From Dipteronia dyeriana (lineage: Eukaryota > Streptophyta > Magnoliopsida > Sapindales > Sapindaceae): a stretch of DNA of 64,000 nucleotides. The notes under the pieces are model-generated. The model was not told the DNA's origin. It did no database searches and saw nothing but the letters and a program-made list of their open reading frames with translations. The stretch is taken from NCBI GenBank assembly GCA_032871835.1, contig CM065299.1, positions 27,855,074 to 27,919,073 of the forward strand, in the 5' to 3' direction. The stretch's first letter is position 1; each line of letters begins with the position of its first letter. A program made the translations under genes and the position numbers. Below are positions 21,791-33,025 of the stretch, piece by piece.

Positions 21791-22943
21791 TATTATACAT
21801 GATTGTTATTGTTTGAAAATTTAAATAGTAAATTGGTCTTTTTACACTCGTCCCTTGTCATGGGACAAGTTGTCCTATGGTATTGGGTAGGAGTGTGGGA
21901 TAAATTTTTGTGATTTTTGCCCCATATTATCCTATCATGTTCTATGCTAAGGACGTGTCAAACGTGGGATAAGAACAAGTTATCTCACGTTGTCCTGTTC
22001 TATCATACGTACCAAATGCATCATGTGGGTCCAATTCAATAACGAGTAGGGAAAGACACATCGGATCCAACTAGACTTGTTGACCGTTAAGGATTCAGAT
22101 TTGTTTGATTGTTGGAGATGGAAAAATCATATTTGTTTGTCCATTGAAGATGGAAGGTCTACAAGTTTTCAGACACTAAAATTTGAAACAAGTATATATT
22201 TTAATAAATAAATAAAAAATCAACAAAAAACCCAAAAGAAATGTATTTTTCTTTATATCTTTGTTTATGTTAAGAGTTTTCTAATATATGAAATTTAAAT
22301 TTTACGATGATTCCTATTTTAAAAATTAAACTTTTTAATGTTATTAAACTTAGTAATAATTTTCAAATATTGTAAAATATTAAATATTATTATCATTTTA
22401 AAGATATCATTGAGAAATTTATATCATATTATTTTTATTAACATTAAAGTTTATAAATTACAATTTATTAACCACATATTAAAATGCAGGCACAGTTAAA
22501 TGTGGTATTTATAAAAATACCACTCTCAAATTTCCCCAGCGCAAATGACCTTATATTGGAGTTTGGTACATATAAATATGGTGCATTTTGAGACCCAAAT
22601 ATAAATAAAATTCGTTCTCCATAGGAAATGACCTTATATTGGAGTTTGAAGATGACCTTATCGAAAGGTTTTTTTTTTATTATTATTTATTTATAAGAAA
22701 TATTATAAGAACTTTCCTGATAGAACTATCGGGTCCTGCTGTGATATCGAACAATACATATGTAACCTTGATATCTACTTATATAACATGAGATAACTAA
22801 TCCCATAAATCGAAAAAAAAAAATCTTTATATATACTTATAAAATATATATGGTGGGATTTGAACCACTAATACTAATGTGAAATAGAGATGTACATTTA
22901 ACTTTATGAGGAGGTTTTTCATCGGAATTGGTTATTAACTTTG
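21791..22943. other. Intergenic DNA with small repeats
   Basis: No gene is seen. At 21840-22020 there are several imperfect inverted copies of GGGACAAGTTGTCC-like sequence, suggesting the end of a MITE. A 23-base direct repeat starting AAATGACCTTATATTGG occurs at 22543 and 22626. The remainder is AT-rich. Confidence 0.6.
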
Positions 22944-23502
22944 GTGACGTTTGGTTACCATTGTGGAATAGGAATTAGAATTAGAATGAGAAAGAGAATG
23001 AGAATTGGAATGGAAAGGATGAAAAACTGATTTCTTTGTTCGGTTGAGACTTTAGAATCAATATTTGAATCAGTAATATTTTGTTTGGTTAACAACTGAA
23101 TGAAATGGAATCAACTGTATTTTGACCAAAATACCCCTAATTACAAAACATTTATAATAACATTATTTATTATGGATAATAATAATAACAAAATATGAAA
23201 GTATATATAACATAATATATACATATATAATATTATAATTTATATATTATTACAAGTTAGTAATATTAATACTATTACATATTATATAAAATATATCATA
23301 TAAATATATTACATAATTATTTATATTATTATTATTATATATTTAAATATAATATAATATATAATATATATTATTAAATATATAAATATTATATATTATT
23401 AATATTTATATACAATAATAATAAAATAATTTATATAATTAGAAAATATAATGTTCATTTTGGATAATAACAATAAAATATAAAAGTATAAATTATATAG
23501 TA

Positions 23503-23541
<39 letters not shown>

Positions 23542-23818
23542 TTTGGAAATGAGAGTATTTTTGGAATAGAGTTGGAGATAGAGGGTTATTTTTGGAAGAG
23601 AAAATTTGATGATGGAATGGAAAGGGCATTCCATTGGTTTTTGGTGGAATGCTCATTCCACCAAAATGGTGGAATCCACATTCCAATGGAATGGCCATTC
23701 TATTGGCATTTAACAAACCAAATAAATGGAATAGATTTCTTTCCATTCCATTCCATTCCATTCCATTCCATTCCATTCCATTCCATTCCATTCCATTCCA
23801 TTCCATTCCAACCAACCT
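22944..23818. mobile_element. MITE-like segment with TIR similarity
   Basis: The left end GGTGACGTTTGGTTACCATT and the inverted right end (GGTGTTAGGTTGGTTGGAAT) are alike, and both halves are rich in GGAAT/ATTCC words. The centre is TA-rich. The GTTTGGTT terminus is common to PIF/Harbinger- and hAT-like MITEs. TTA/TAA bases flank the ends, but the exact boundaries and target duplication are not certain. Confidence 0.45.
23741..23810. repeat. (TTCCA)14 pentanucleotide repeat
   Basis: Fourteen uninterrupted copies of TTCCA fill 70 bases. Both strands remain open through it, so apparent proteins of repeated Met-Glu-Trp-Asn-Gly or Pro-Phe-His-Ser-Ile type are artefacts of the repeat. Confidence 0.97.
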
Positions 23819-24159
23819 AACACCACCTTTTTACAGAAACATTTCTAGATTCAAACTCTATATCAATTTTTTGTTTGTTTTATTTTATAGAAAATATTAA
23901 TATGACACAATATTCTTGTCCATGTAAACAAAGAGGTCAAATCATGTAATGTTGTATACTTATATCAATGGAAATTACATTTATGCTATTAAGCAGCTCC
24001 TAAAATAACGCCGTGGATATTTTGGTAAACGCGAGGAATAAAATAAAAAATGAAAATAATAGTCACGGACTCAGATCTGATCTGTCATCTTAATTATGAA
24101 AAATTTAATCTTGGCGGCAAATTGGCACGTGCGAAAACTCGAATCCCAAACGTGCGACA

Positions 24160-24168
24160 TTTCCCGCC
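24160..24168 (+). promoter_or_regulatory. E2F-like site upstream of CDC7
   Basis: TTTCCCGCC matches the E2F/DP consensus and lies about 95 bases before the start codon. A related GGCGGCAAA is at about 24113. S-phase expression through E2F would suit a CDC7 kinase, but binding is inferred. Confidence 0.55.
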
Positions 24169-24225
24169 TCTAAAGTCTATCTCTTTCACACGTTTCTCTT
24201 GAAGATGCTCCACACTCCGCTTCTG

Positions 24226-24234
24226 AAACCCTAA
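24226..24234 (+). promoter_or_regulatory. Telo-box in the CDC7 leader
   Basis: AAACCCTAA, the plant telo-box found in promoters and leaders of many proliferation-linked genes, lies 26 bases before the start codon. Confidence 0.55.
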
Positions 24235-24260
24235 CTCTCTCCTGTCTCTCCGAGATCGTG

Positions 24261-27200
24261 ATGCAAAACAACGAACTCATCACCGAATCATCGACGGAAA
24301 AGGCATGGCACGTGGTGCCCCTCCTCCTTCAACTGGGCCGCCCTGCCCGCCCCGCCGAGGTCGCCTCCAGATGCACTCTCTTCCTCGCCACACCCGACCT
24401 AATCGTCTCCCTCTGCCTCGCCCCTAACTCGCCGATTTCACTCACTAACGATCTCTACGTCACTCTCTCTCTAAATGCCCTACTTCGTTTCGTTGAATTT
24501 GTCTCCCGTAATTTCGCTGTAACCGATGCTATCAAACGCCGGATCGAACGCGAGCCCTGCTCCAATGACTTCCTCAATATGTTTTTCAGGAAGCGAAAGC
24601 GATTTATTTTTGATAATTTTGATGGTAGTGAAGGTAATTTGATTTTGTTTTTATTTTTGTTTCCTCTATTTTGGTTGTGGTGTAGATTTTGATTTTGTAT
24701 GGTTGTTGATTTTCAGCGCCTTTGCCTAAGAGAGCTGCAAATGCTACTACGAAGGTATTTTTAGTTTTATTGACTTGAATTTTTGCGTTTCAATTTGTTT
24801 ACTATTTTAGTCGCTCGTGCTGTGATTTATTCATGATCAGACTTTCATAATGTTGAGGCTTTTTATTTATTTATTATTTTCTAGTTTAGTGACTCGAATC
24901 ACCTATTTATTTATTGACAATTCTAAGAAGATGAATTCCAACTCTAATCGACTCCAAATTTATAGTGGAATTTCATGAGAAGACCATTTTTTTTTTCAAT
25001 ATTTTTAAGGGTATGGAAACAATGAAATAGAACATTTTAGTGTCAACATTCATGAGCATGTATATATATATGAAATTATCAAGTGCAGGATCCACATGAA
25101 TTTTTCGTACGGTATCACTAATTCCCACCGGTGAGAATTAGGGTAATTCCGTGTGGGAATTAGGGATCTGGTACGAATCCTGCATTAGAAAATTAATATA
25201 TATATAGTTTTTTCTTCTTTTTAGATGTTTTTATCAGAAAAAGTGATACTTTCGTAAACTAGTCAATTCCCCCATTGTTGTTGAATTAAATGTTTGTGCA
25301 GGTACATTGTTTCATTACGGATGGTACTGGTCGCAGCATAAATACACAGCCAAGTGACATGTCAGTCATTGTAAATCAAGCAATGCTTATGGCTCCCTTG
25401 TTTTGCAAATCCAGTTCTGGAAAATTGAGTTTCAAGCTTAAAGACATTGTACATGTAGAAGGTAAAGTGAATACAAATGCGTTTAGACGAAGGATGGTGT
25501 CCAAAAGATTAATGGGTACGGATGCGTACTCGGAATCAGCTCTTCCAGCTAGATTATTGGATTTCAATATGCAATTTAATTGTAGCACGAGTAGTGGTTA
25601 TTGTCTAGAAGATGTGAAACCAAACAATATATCATCTCTGGCTGGAATAGTTGATGATGCTTGCAAAGTTCCAGATGTTAAAATTGTTGATTATGAAAAA
25701 GTTATTGAAGACAAGGAGGAAAAGCAGTTAATTGATCTCAATATTCTCCGGCCGTCTGATACTGATCTGATTGATATGCCACCTGAAATTGAATCCACAT
25801 GCGTTGACATCGTGATTTGTGATGATAATAGGCCATCTTTGGGTAAAGAGTCCAACACCACACTTGTGGATACGGGGGCTATTTCACTAGCAGCAGAGCT
25901 TCTTGCCAATAAGCGATTTAGGAAACGCAATGCTAAGATGAAAATCTTTTGCAAGGATGGAATGGATCAAAAACCTCTAGCAAATGGCAAGACCTTTGGC
26001 AGTCCTAAAGAGAAGCAACCACGTAAAAGAGATCAGATGTCGATCAACATTTTACTAAAAGCAAAGCGAAACTTTAATGACACGGATATGAAAGATCAAA
26101 AGGGAAACTCTACCTCTATTTCTTCTAAGGTAAGCTCCTAAAGTATCTCACGTTCTCATATGCTGATTTAATTGTCTGAGATATAGTTTTCATCGTACTA
26201 AATTGCACTGGAGCTGTTTTATTAGTTTAGTTATCATATTTGAGATCTATTGATCCTTGCTCTGTAGGATCAACTAAAAACAAAAATACTGCCTAACTTT
26301 GAGTTATATATCGTAGAAGAGGAAGAAGGCTCAGGTATTTCTCTTTTTCATTCTTTCCTTTCACATTCCAGTTGACCTCTTCATCAAGTGGATTTGGGTT
26401 TTGACCTTCATTTAAAATCCCAATTGGTAGGTGGTTACGGCACTGTTTACAGAGCACGGAGAAAGAACGATGGAACTATAGTTGCTATTAAATGTAAGTG
26501 AGACATGAGTCCATGCTGTTGCCCATTCTGATTTATCTGTGTATTGTGGTGACATGGATGTACTACGTTACATATAAACTTCATTACGACCTAGAATGTT
26601 GGAGGATTATGGTAACTGTAGCTCGGACGGATTAGCTCTTCCCTGGCCTCAAGCTGTATTTTTATGAATCTGCAGGCCCTCATGCAAATGCAAATCGACA
26701 ACATGCTAACAATGAATTGCGAATGCTGGAACGTTTTGGGTAAGGTTGCTATGAGCGTTCACTACATGATATTTCCTTGTTCTGGAGATCACGCAATTGT
26801 GATGAATGATATGCAAGTACTTGATATTTATTCAGGGGGAAAAACTTCATAATAAAATATCAAGGCTCTTTTAAGAGCGAAGACTCTGATTGCTTTGTTC
26901 TAGAGCATGTTGAGCATGACAGACCTGAGGTAATTACTAATTCTTCAATGCTCAATTTTTTTGTTTTGTTTTCCTGTTTTGACTTTTATTTTCTTTTAAC
27001 TATCAGGTACTCAAAAAAGAGATAGACATCTCTCAGTTACAATGGTATGGCTACTGTATGTTCCGAGCACTTGGAAGTCTGCACAAGCAGGTATTCAGTT
27101 TAGCCACATATGTTCTACTTGGTTTTACACGCCTTTAAAGGAGGTAGTAATCTTAAGATTCTTCATAAATTTGCAGGGAATAGTTCATAGAGATGTTAAA

Positions 27201-30200
27201 CCTGGCAACTTTCTTTTCTCTCGTAAGGCTACTAAAGGTTATCTTATCGATTTCAATCTTGCTATGGTTAGTGGTACTTTTCTTGTTGTTTTAATATGCT
27301 TCTTTGAGTTTTTTATACTTATCTTTCTTCTCCAGCTTCTGATTGAAGTAAATTGATTATACATTGTTTTGTTCTCATCCTTGCTTCTACAGGATCTGCA
27401 TCAGAAGTATGGAACCATAAGTAAGATAATCTTTTGTCGAGTAATATATTTAAGTTCAAAATTGGCAGAATTTAATTTTAAGAATGAATACTGTTCTGCT
27501 TTCATCTGAAGGTTGGTTTGCTTACCTAATAAGCAACTACTAAAAGTCCAAGCTGTTGAATAACATTAAAGTATTGAGTTGATAGATGTTAATATTGTGT
27601 GATTATGTTCATTATTCACCTTTTTTTTTTTCAACACTTAGTTCCATTCATCTTTGGCTCAAGAGCACTCAACCACCTTTTACCCCCTTGAATTAAATCT
27701 TTTATAGACAAAAAATTCCTATCTCAGAATTGAGTAGTTCAATGTGTTCTCCACTTCTCCCTGAAGTTTTTTTTTTTTTTTTTTTAATTGCATGATCAGT
27801 CAATTTGAATTAATGGAACTGTTTCATATTATTATACAGATAAATCAAAGGTGGGGTGTGACATAAGATATGATCATGCTACATTTCCCTTTTCCAAATA
27901 CATACCGCCTTCCCATGGTAGGAAGATCCCAAGCGCTAAATTTGTGGATGCAGTAAAACATGACGCAACAAGGGGACCCAAGTCCATTTTAGAACCTAAG
28001 AACCTGAAAAAGAAGACTGGGGGACAAGTGAAGGCCAGTAATGACGTGGGTAGTCGGAATGTACTCAACAGTCAAGGGGCAGATGGCTCTGGCATAACTT
28101 CTGCAAAAGATGTGACAAGCACTAAGATTCCTTCGGCAGAAAGGCTGCGAGAGCCTTTACCATGCCATGGTAGGAAGGAGCTCATCAGCCTATTGCAGGA
28201 TGCTATGAGGAGTAAGAATCATGAAGCATCACATATCCCAGCTCCTATGAGAAAGCGTGTTGCTGCCCCTCCTGGAAAATTGGATGGAGAGCTTGTGTAT
28301 CTTACTCCAATGCCTGTTCACCCAAGTGGCATTTCTGTTGCTGGAGGTGGTTCGATGAAGAACAAAGGTACATTTGATGTATTAGTTTTAGATATTTTGT
28401 TTTGACCAAACCATATCCTTTATTGGAATTAATAATATTTCATTTGTAATTAGGGAATGGAAAGCACAAGAGGGAAGGTCCTTGTGCTGGAACCAAGGGC
28501 TTTCGGGCTCCAGAGGTGAGACATCATAGTCAACTTTCACTTAATGTTTGAAACATTTAATATAGATCCATTCCCAAGTACCTATTTTGTTTTACTGCAA
28601 TACTTTAGGGATATTTATAGCATTGCATCTTTTGGACTGGAAAACAGAGGTCCTTGGACAGGGCTGCATGCCAATTTTACTAAAGAAAACATTGTGAGAT
28701 TCACGAATAAGTTATAAGAATCTTCTGAAGGCAGTTTATGTTGTGGACTGCTAGTTCTTAGATTGCGTCATGAAATATGTTAAAGAAAACCGTGAAGCTT
28801 AGGAAATAGTTAAAATTGGTAGCTCCTCTTTCATGGAAGATATTTATTTATGGGAAAATTGTATAAATTTTCTCGGAGTTTAACCAATATTACTCTTAGA
28901 TGTAACTTTTGTCGACATTGCACATACTTCTTCTATTTTTCATTGATTAATTGTTTGACTAGCGTTAAAATTTAAAACGACTAAATTACTTCTGAATTAA
29001 TTACTTTAGTATAATAATTATTAAATTTAAGGATTTTATTATAATAAAATTAATTAACTAACCATTTTTTTAGGATTAATATTAAAAACTCTCTCTCACC
29101 TTTGAACTATTATTGGATGTATAGTTATAAATGTTTTTATTTTAGAAATCTCCTTTATGGACTAACACCGTTAGCATTCCGTTTGTGTTAATTGAAGTTG
29201 ATCGTTAAAAAGTCTAAAATGTCTCTATTTAAGCTTCAATTCTATGAATTGATCATTATATCATCATACTTTTATCAAATAATTAATAAAATGATACAAA
29301 AGGTGAAAATGTTAACTTATAAAGGAGAAGTTATTTTATTGATAATTTTATCCCTAAAAATAACAAAATTACAAATGAACTAAAAACATTAAAAATAAAT
29401 CAAAATATGTATTTATTTGTCTTTTTTTTTAATAAATCCAAGCAATTACTCATTTTCAAGGATTTTGGTTCATTTGTAATTTTGTTATTTTATACCTTTT
29501 AATAGTCAAATTCAGTCAATCTAAATGAAATGTTAATGGTGTTAGTTCATAGAGGAGGTTTTTAAGATAAAAGCATTTGTAAATTATACATTCAATAATA
29601 GTTCAACGGAGATGGGAGATTTTTAATATTAACCCTTTTTTATTATTATTTAAACGGTTAGGAATTTTATTACAAATAGAACCTAATTAATTAACTAGCT
29701 ATTTTTTTATTTTAAAAAACTTTTTTTTTTTAAAAATAAAAACAAATTGGTAAAAAAATGGTTAGTTATGTAATTAGGTTTTATTTATAGTAATATCCCT
29801 AACCATTTAAATAAAAATTGGTTTGTGAATTAATTTTATTATAATAAAATACTCAAATATAATATTTATTATAATTAATTCAAGGGTAATTTAGTTATTT
29901 TAAATTTTAAGGCTAATTAAACAATTAGTCAATGAAAAGTTGGGAAAACATATCCAATTTTTGTAAAAGTTGCATCTGAGTGTAACATTGGCTAAACTAA
30001 TTGGAAGTTTGTGCAAATTGTCCTTTATTTATTTATCTAAATATTGTGGTGCCAATAGAAAGGAAATGGAGAGCTGCTCATCTGAGTTTGTTATTAGTGA
30101 TTGTCTGACTGTAAATCTATAATATTATTATACGTTACTTTTGGAGTGAGGAGTTCGTTTGAATTTCAAGCGGCTTTGCTCTTGTTTAGTCCACATAAGG

Positions 30201-31239
30201 ATCGATCAAATGATTCAAATTTTATCTTTTATTCCAATTTGTGCAAGGGGTATATCTTATTTATTAATTATAATAACAATCAGTCCAAAGTGTTTCTCGT
30301 GAAATCAGCTGTGGTAAAAAGGACCTAAAATTATTTTATTTTATCAGGATTTTAGGCTTTTCATGTATCCCAGGCACGATCCTTTGATCAAACAGGCAAA
30401 AAAACTGAAGAATGCTCACCTTAGCTATTTGTTAGTCTATCAAAAGATTGAAACGAGAAAGTTTCAACCTTCTGCAACTTAACATGACTGAGAACTTGTC
30501 TGATTTGTAATTTGTTCTTAAAATGAAACAATGAAATCTTATGTACTGTGGTTTGAGCAGGTATTGTTCAGATCTCAACATCAAGGCCCGAAGCTTGATG
30601 TCTGGTCTGCCGGTGTCACCTTACTCTACCTAATGATTGGAAGAACACCCTTTTTGGGCGATCCTGAACAGTAAGGACTCCCTTCTTTTGATCCAAACGC
30701 ATTTTAGCAGTTTGGATTTTATCTTGTACTTGATTTTAATAATTTTATCGCTGTATTTGTCAGGAATATAAAGGATATTGCAAAGTTGAGAGGCAGTGAA
30801 GATCTATGGGAAATTGCCAAACTACACGACCGTGAATCCTCATTCCCTGAGGTAGTTATTAAAATTTATTTTTATCTGATCAATGCCAAGTTAATTATAA
30901 AAATGTTAATTAGTTGGTATCATTTTATTGCAGGACCTTTATGATACACGATCTTTGGCACCTATTAACCTACGGGATTGGTGTCAAATGAACACAAAGC
31001 GACCAGATTTCCTAGAGGTAATCCCAAATTCTCTCTTTGATCTGGTGGACAAGTGCTTGTCGGTGAATCCGAGATTGAGGCTGAGTGCAGAGGATGCTCT
31101 CAAACATGAGTTCTTTGCTCCATGCCATGAGAGATTGAAAAGGCAGAAGCTGGTCAGGCAGGGGCTCAGCCTTGACAGCAAAACAAGCAATCCATCGCAA
31201 AAACAAAGCATTGCCAAACCAGTGAAGATTTCTCACTAG
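24261..31239 (+). CDS. CDC7: CDC7-type serine/threonine kinase, 15 exons
   Basis: CDC7 with DBF4 phosphorylates the MCM helicase to fire replication origins in the nucleus. My exons are 24261-24633, 24717-24754, 25302-26129, 26268-26334, 26431-26493, 26676-26739, 26836-26929, 27007-27090, 27177-27266, 27393-27420, 27840-28367, 28454-28515, 30561-30670, 30764-30851 and 30934-31239. All introns are GT-AG. The sum is 2823 nt, an unbroken 940-residue protein. Kinase motifs are the Gly-rich loop GSGGYG (434-439), VAIK (K456), HRDVKPGNF (D543), DFN in place of DFG (562-564) and APE (771-773). About 205 residues separate DFN from APE, the large activation-segment insert typical of CDC7. The N-terminal 430 residues are plant-specific. 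The start ATG is preceded by GTG, and no upstream in-frame ATG was chosen. Introns 2 and 12 contain MITEs. CDC7 identity is high-confidence; the exact splice sites are predictions. Confidence 0.92.
25084..25185. mobile_element. Small foldback element in CDC7 intron 2
   Basis: TGCAGGATCC...CGTACGG...CTAATTCCCACC is followed by its approximate inverse GGGAATTAGGGATCTGGTACGAATCCTGCA. The roughly 100 bases could fold into one hairpin. It looks like a miniature palindromic MITE. It sits in the intron between exons 2 and 3. Confidence 0.6.
28843..30032. mobile_element. MULE-like MITE in CDC7 intron 12
   Basis: The element (28852-30023) starts GGGAAAATTG and ends CAAATTGTCC, with inverted arms alike for about 150 bases. 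TTTATTTAT lies just outside both ends (28843-28851 and 30024-30032), a 9-bp target duplication as made by Mutator-like elements. It has no transposase. It makes intron 12 about 2 kb long. A second inverted-repeat element is nested in its middle. Confidence 0.85.
29073..29635. mobile_element. Inverted-repeat element nested inside the intronic MITE
   Basis: The left arm GGATTAATATTAAAAACTC and following sequence, including TTTGAACTATTATTGGATGT, is matched in reverse by the right arm ending GATTTTTAATATTAACCC. The arms resemble each other for about 110 bases. It interrupts the central part of the surrounding element. Poly-T flanks blur the target duplication. Confidence 0.75.
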
Positions 31240-32062
31240 CTAGATTGATCATCCTTTGGCATTGAAGCTCTTTATCTCTGTACTTACAGCTAACCTCTGC
31301 TTGCAGCTTCTGTGATCTCGATTTTTTCTTCTTCCATTTATTATTGCTGTAAACTGTATACATTCTTGTAAATATTCTTCTTAAATGTTGTAATTGACAT
31401 GATTACATGAATGAAAATAAAAAATTTTATACTAGTGTTTGATACAATATTTGTAAGTATAAAATAATCTTCTAAAGTTGAAACAAAACATTTGAAGAGA
31501 GTAAAAACTTTCTACATTTCAGGCTCTATTGTTGACCAGTGAATTGTGAAAGAAATAACCAGTTCTTCATGTAAAAGTTAAAGCGACAAAAGGAATCTTA
31601 TTGTGGCCAAGCAACTGTGGGGAACTTTAGTTTTCAGCAATGATTGTACGATTCTCTCTGCTTCATCCTTATGGAATCTTATCTTTGCCTCTATTACCAT
31701 ATGACAAAGTGTCGAGTCCCACTTCAACTAAAACCTTTACTCACTTTAACGAAAACCTTCTGGTCGAAGTATTGGTCCGTCCGAATTTGTCGTGATCAAA
31801 TCATATAAATATGTGTTTTGTAGTCTGTTTGGAATAGCCTTTTTAAACAAATCTTTTAGTGCCATATCATCTATAAGTAAAACTTTTAAAGTAAGGTTAT
31901 CGGTGTTTGGTTATTAATTATAAAAATTAATTTTTTTAAATAAAATAAATGATAGAGTTATACTAGATATTTTAATATTTTTTTTTAAAAACTCAAAAAT
32001 ATCTACCGTAAAACCTCTATAAAATTAAATTGTTAAGACAAGAGAAAATTATTATTTGAGGG
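31240..32062. other. CDC7 3' region and intergenic DNA
   Basis: The likely CDC7 3'UTR runs to about 31430, where AATGAAAATAAAAAA could serve as a poly(A) signal. No further gene is visible before the Mutator-like element. Confidence 0.6.
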
Positions 32063-32454
32063 GTTAATTATGGGTTCAAAAAATTAATGGTACCTTTTTG
32101 GGGGCTATGTGTAAATAGCATCACATTAATAAATCATGTTTAAAAGGTACCATTTAAAGTATAGAGACCAAAATACCCACGCCATCACTTTCGTTGTGAA
32201 GAAAGAGAGAAAAAGTAAAAACAAAAAAAAAAGTGAATCGACGGCTTCGTGTTCACGGCGACGGTACCGAAACTTGGAAACCGGTTTATCATTGAACAGA
32301 ATATTGCAATCGATCGAGGTTAGTTGAGCATTGAATTTGTATCGTTTTGGTTGTTGATTAATTGAATGAAATGTTAGATTAGGTTTTATTTGTGGATCTA
32401 ATAATGAAAATGGGTTAGGTTAGGGTTTTGTATTTGTAAACAAGTTGTTGAAGA

Positions 32455-32960
32455 AGATGAATCGAGCTTCGAGCTTTTGTAAAAAAATTTCGACCTTTTT
32501 TACAAAAGCTCGATCCGAGCTTTTATAACAGCGTCGAGTTTTTATATAAAAGCTCGGATCGAGCTTTTGTAGAAAAGCTTGATGCAAGCTTTTATAACAC
32601 CTTTGAGCTTTTATATAAAAGGTCGGCTCGAGCTTTTACAAAACCTCGATCCGAGCTTTGGTACAAAATCTCATAGTTTTATACAAAAGCTTGACGTTTT
32701 AATATAACATCGATCCGAACTGTTGTACAATATCTCGAAGCTTTTATACAAAAACTCGGAGTTTTATACAAAAGCTCGCAGCTTGAATACACAAGCTCCG
32801 AGTTTTTATACAAAAGCTCGATCCGAGCTTTTACACAAAAGCTAGATCCGAGCTTTTACACAAAAGCTCGGAGCTTGATGATAAAAGCTCGGTTCGAACT
32901 TTTATAAAAGCTCTGTCTGTCTGAGCTTTTATCTTCAAGCTCCGAGCTTTTGTTATGGTT
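32455..32960. repeat. Left subterminal palindrome array of the MULE
   Basis: About twenty degenerate copies of AAAAGCTCGATCCGAGCTTTT recur about every 24-27 bases. Each unit is nearly its own reverse complement, so each can form a short hairpin, and neighbouring units can pair with each other. The array lies between the left TIR and the ATG of the ULP gene, in its likely promoter or leader. Confidence 0.9.
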
Positions 32961-33025
32961 AGAGCTTGTAATTTCTGAGGATTTCACAGGGCCAAAAAAT
33001 TAATTATGTTGTTGTTCAATTTCAG

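Noticed and set aside
22855..22876. GGTGGGATTTGAACCAC, like a reversed tRNA T-arm
   Set aside because: The rest of a tRNA (acceptor stem, D-arm, anticodon arm) cannot be built around it; it looks like chance or a decayed SINE-type box.
23537..23820. Open frames on both strands with repeated MEWNG or FHSIP units
   Set aside because: They are translations of the (TTCCA)n repeat and have no start context or homology.
28368..28405. Extension of CDC7 exon 11 into an open stretch ending at a stop
   Set aside because: A good donor (AAAG/GTACAT) and the next exon restore the kinase frame up to APE; retention would truncate the kinase.
32455..32960. CRISPR-like regular repeat array
   Set aside because: The units are degenerate palindromes without unique spacers, within a plant transposon; they are subterminal transposon repeats.
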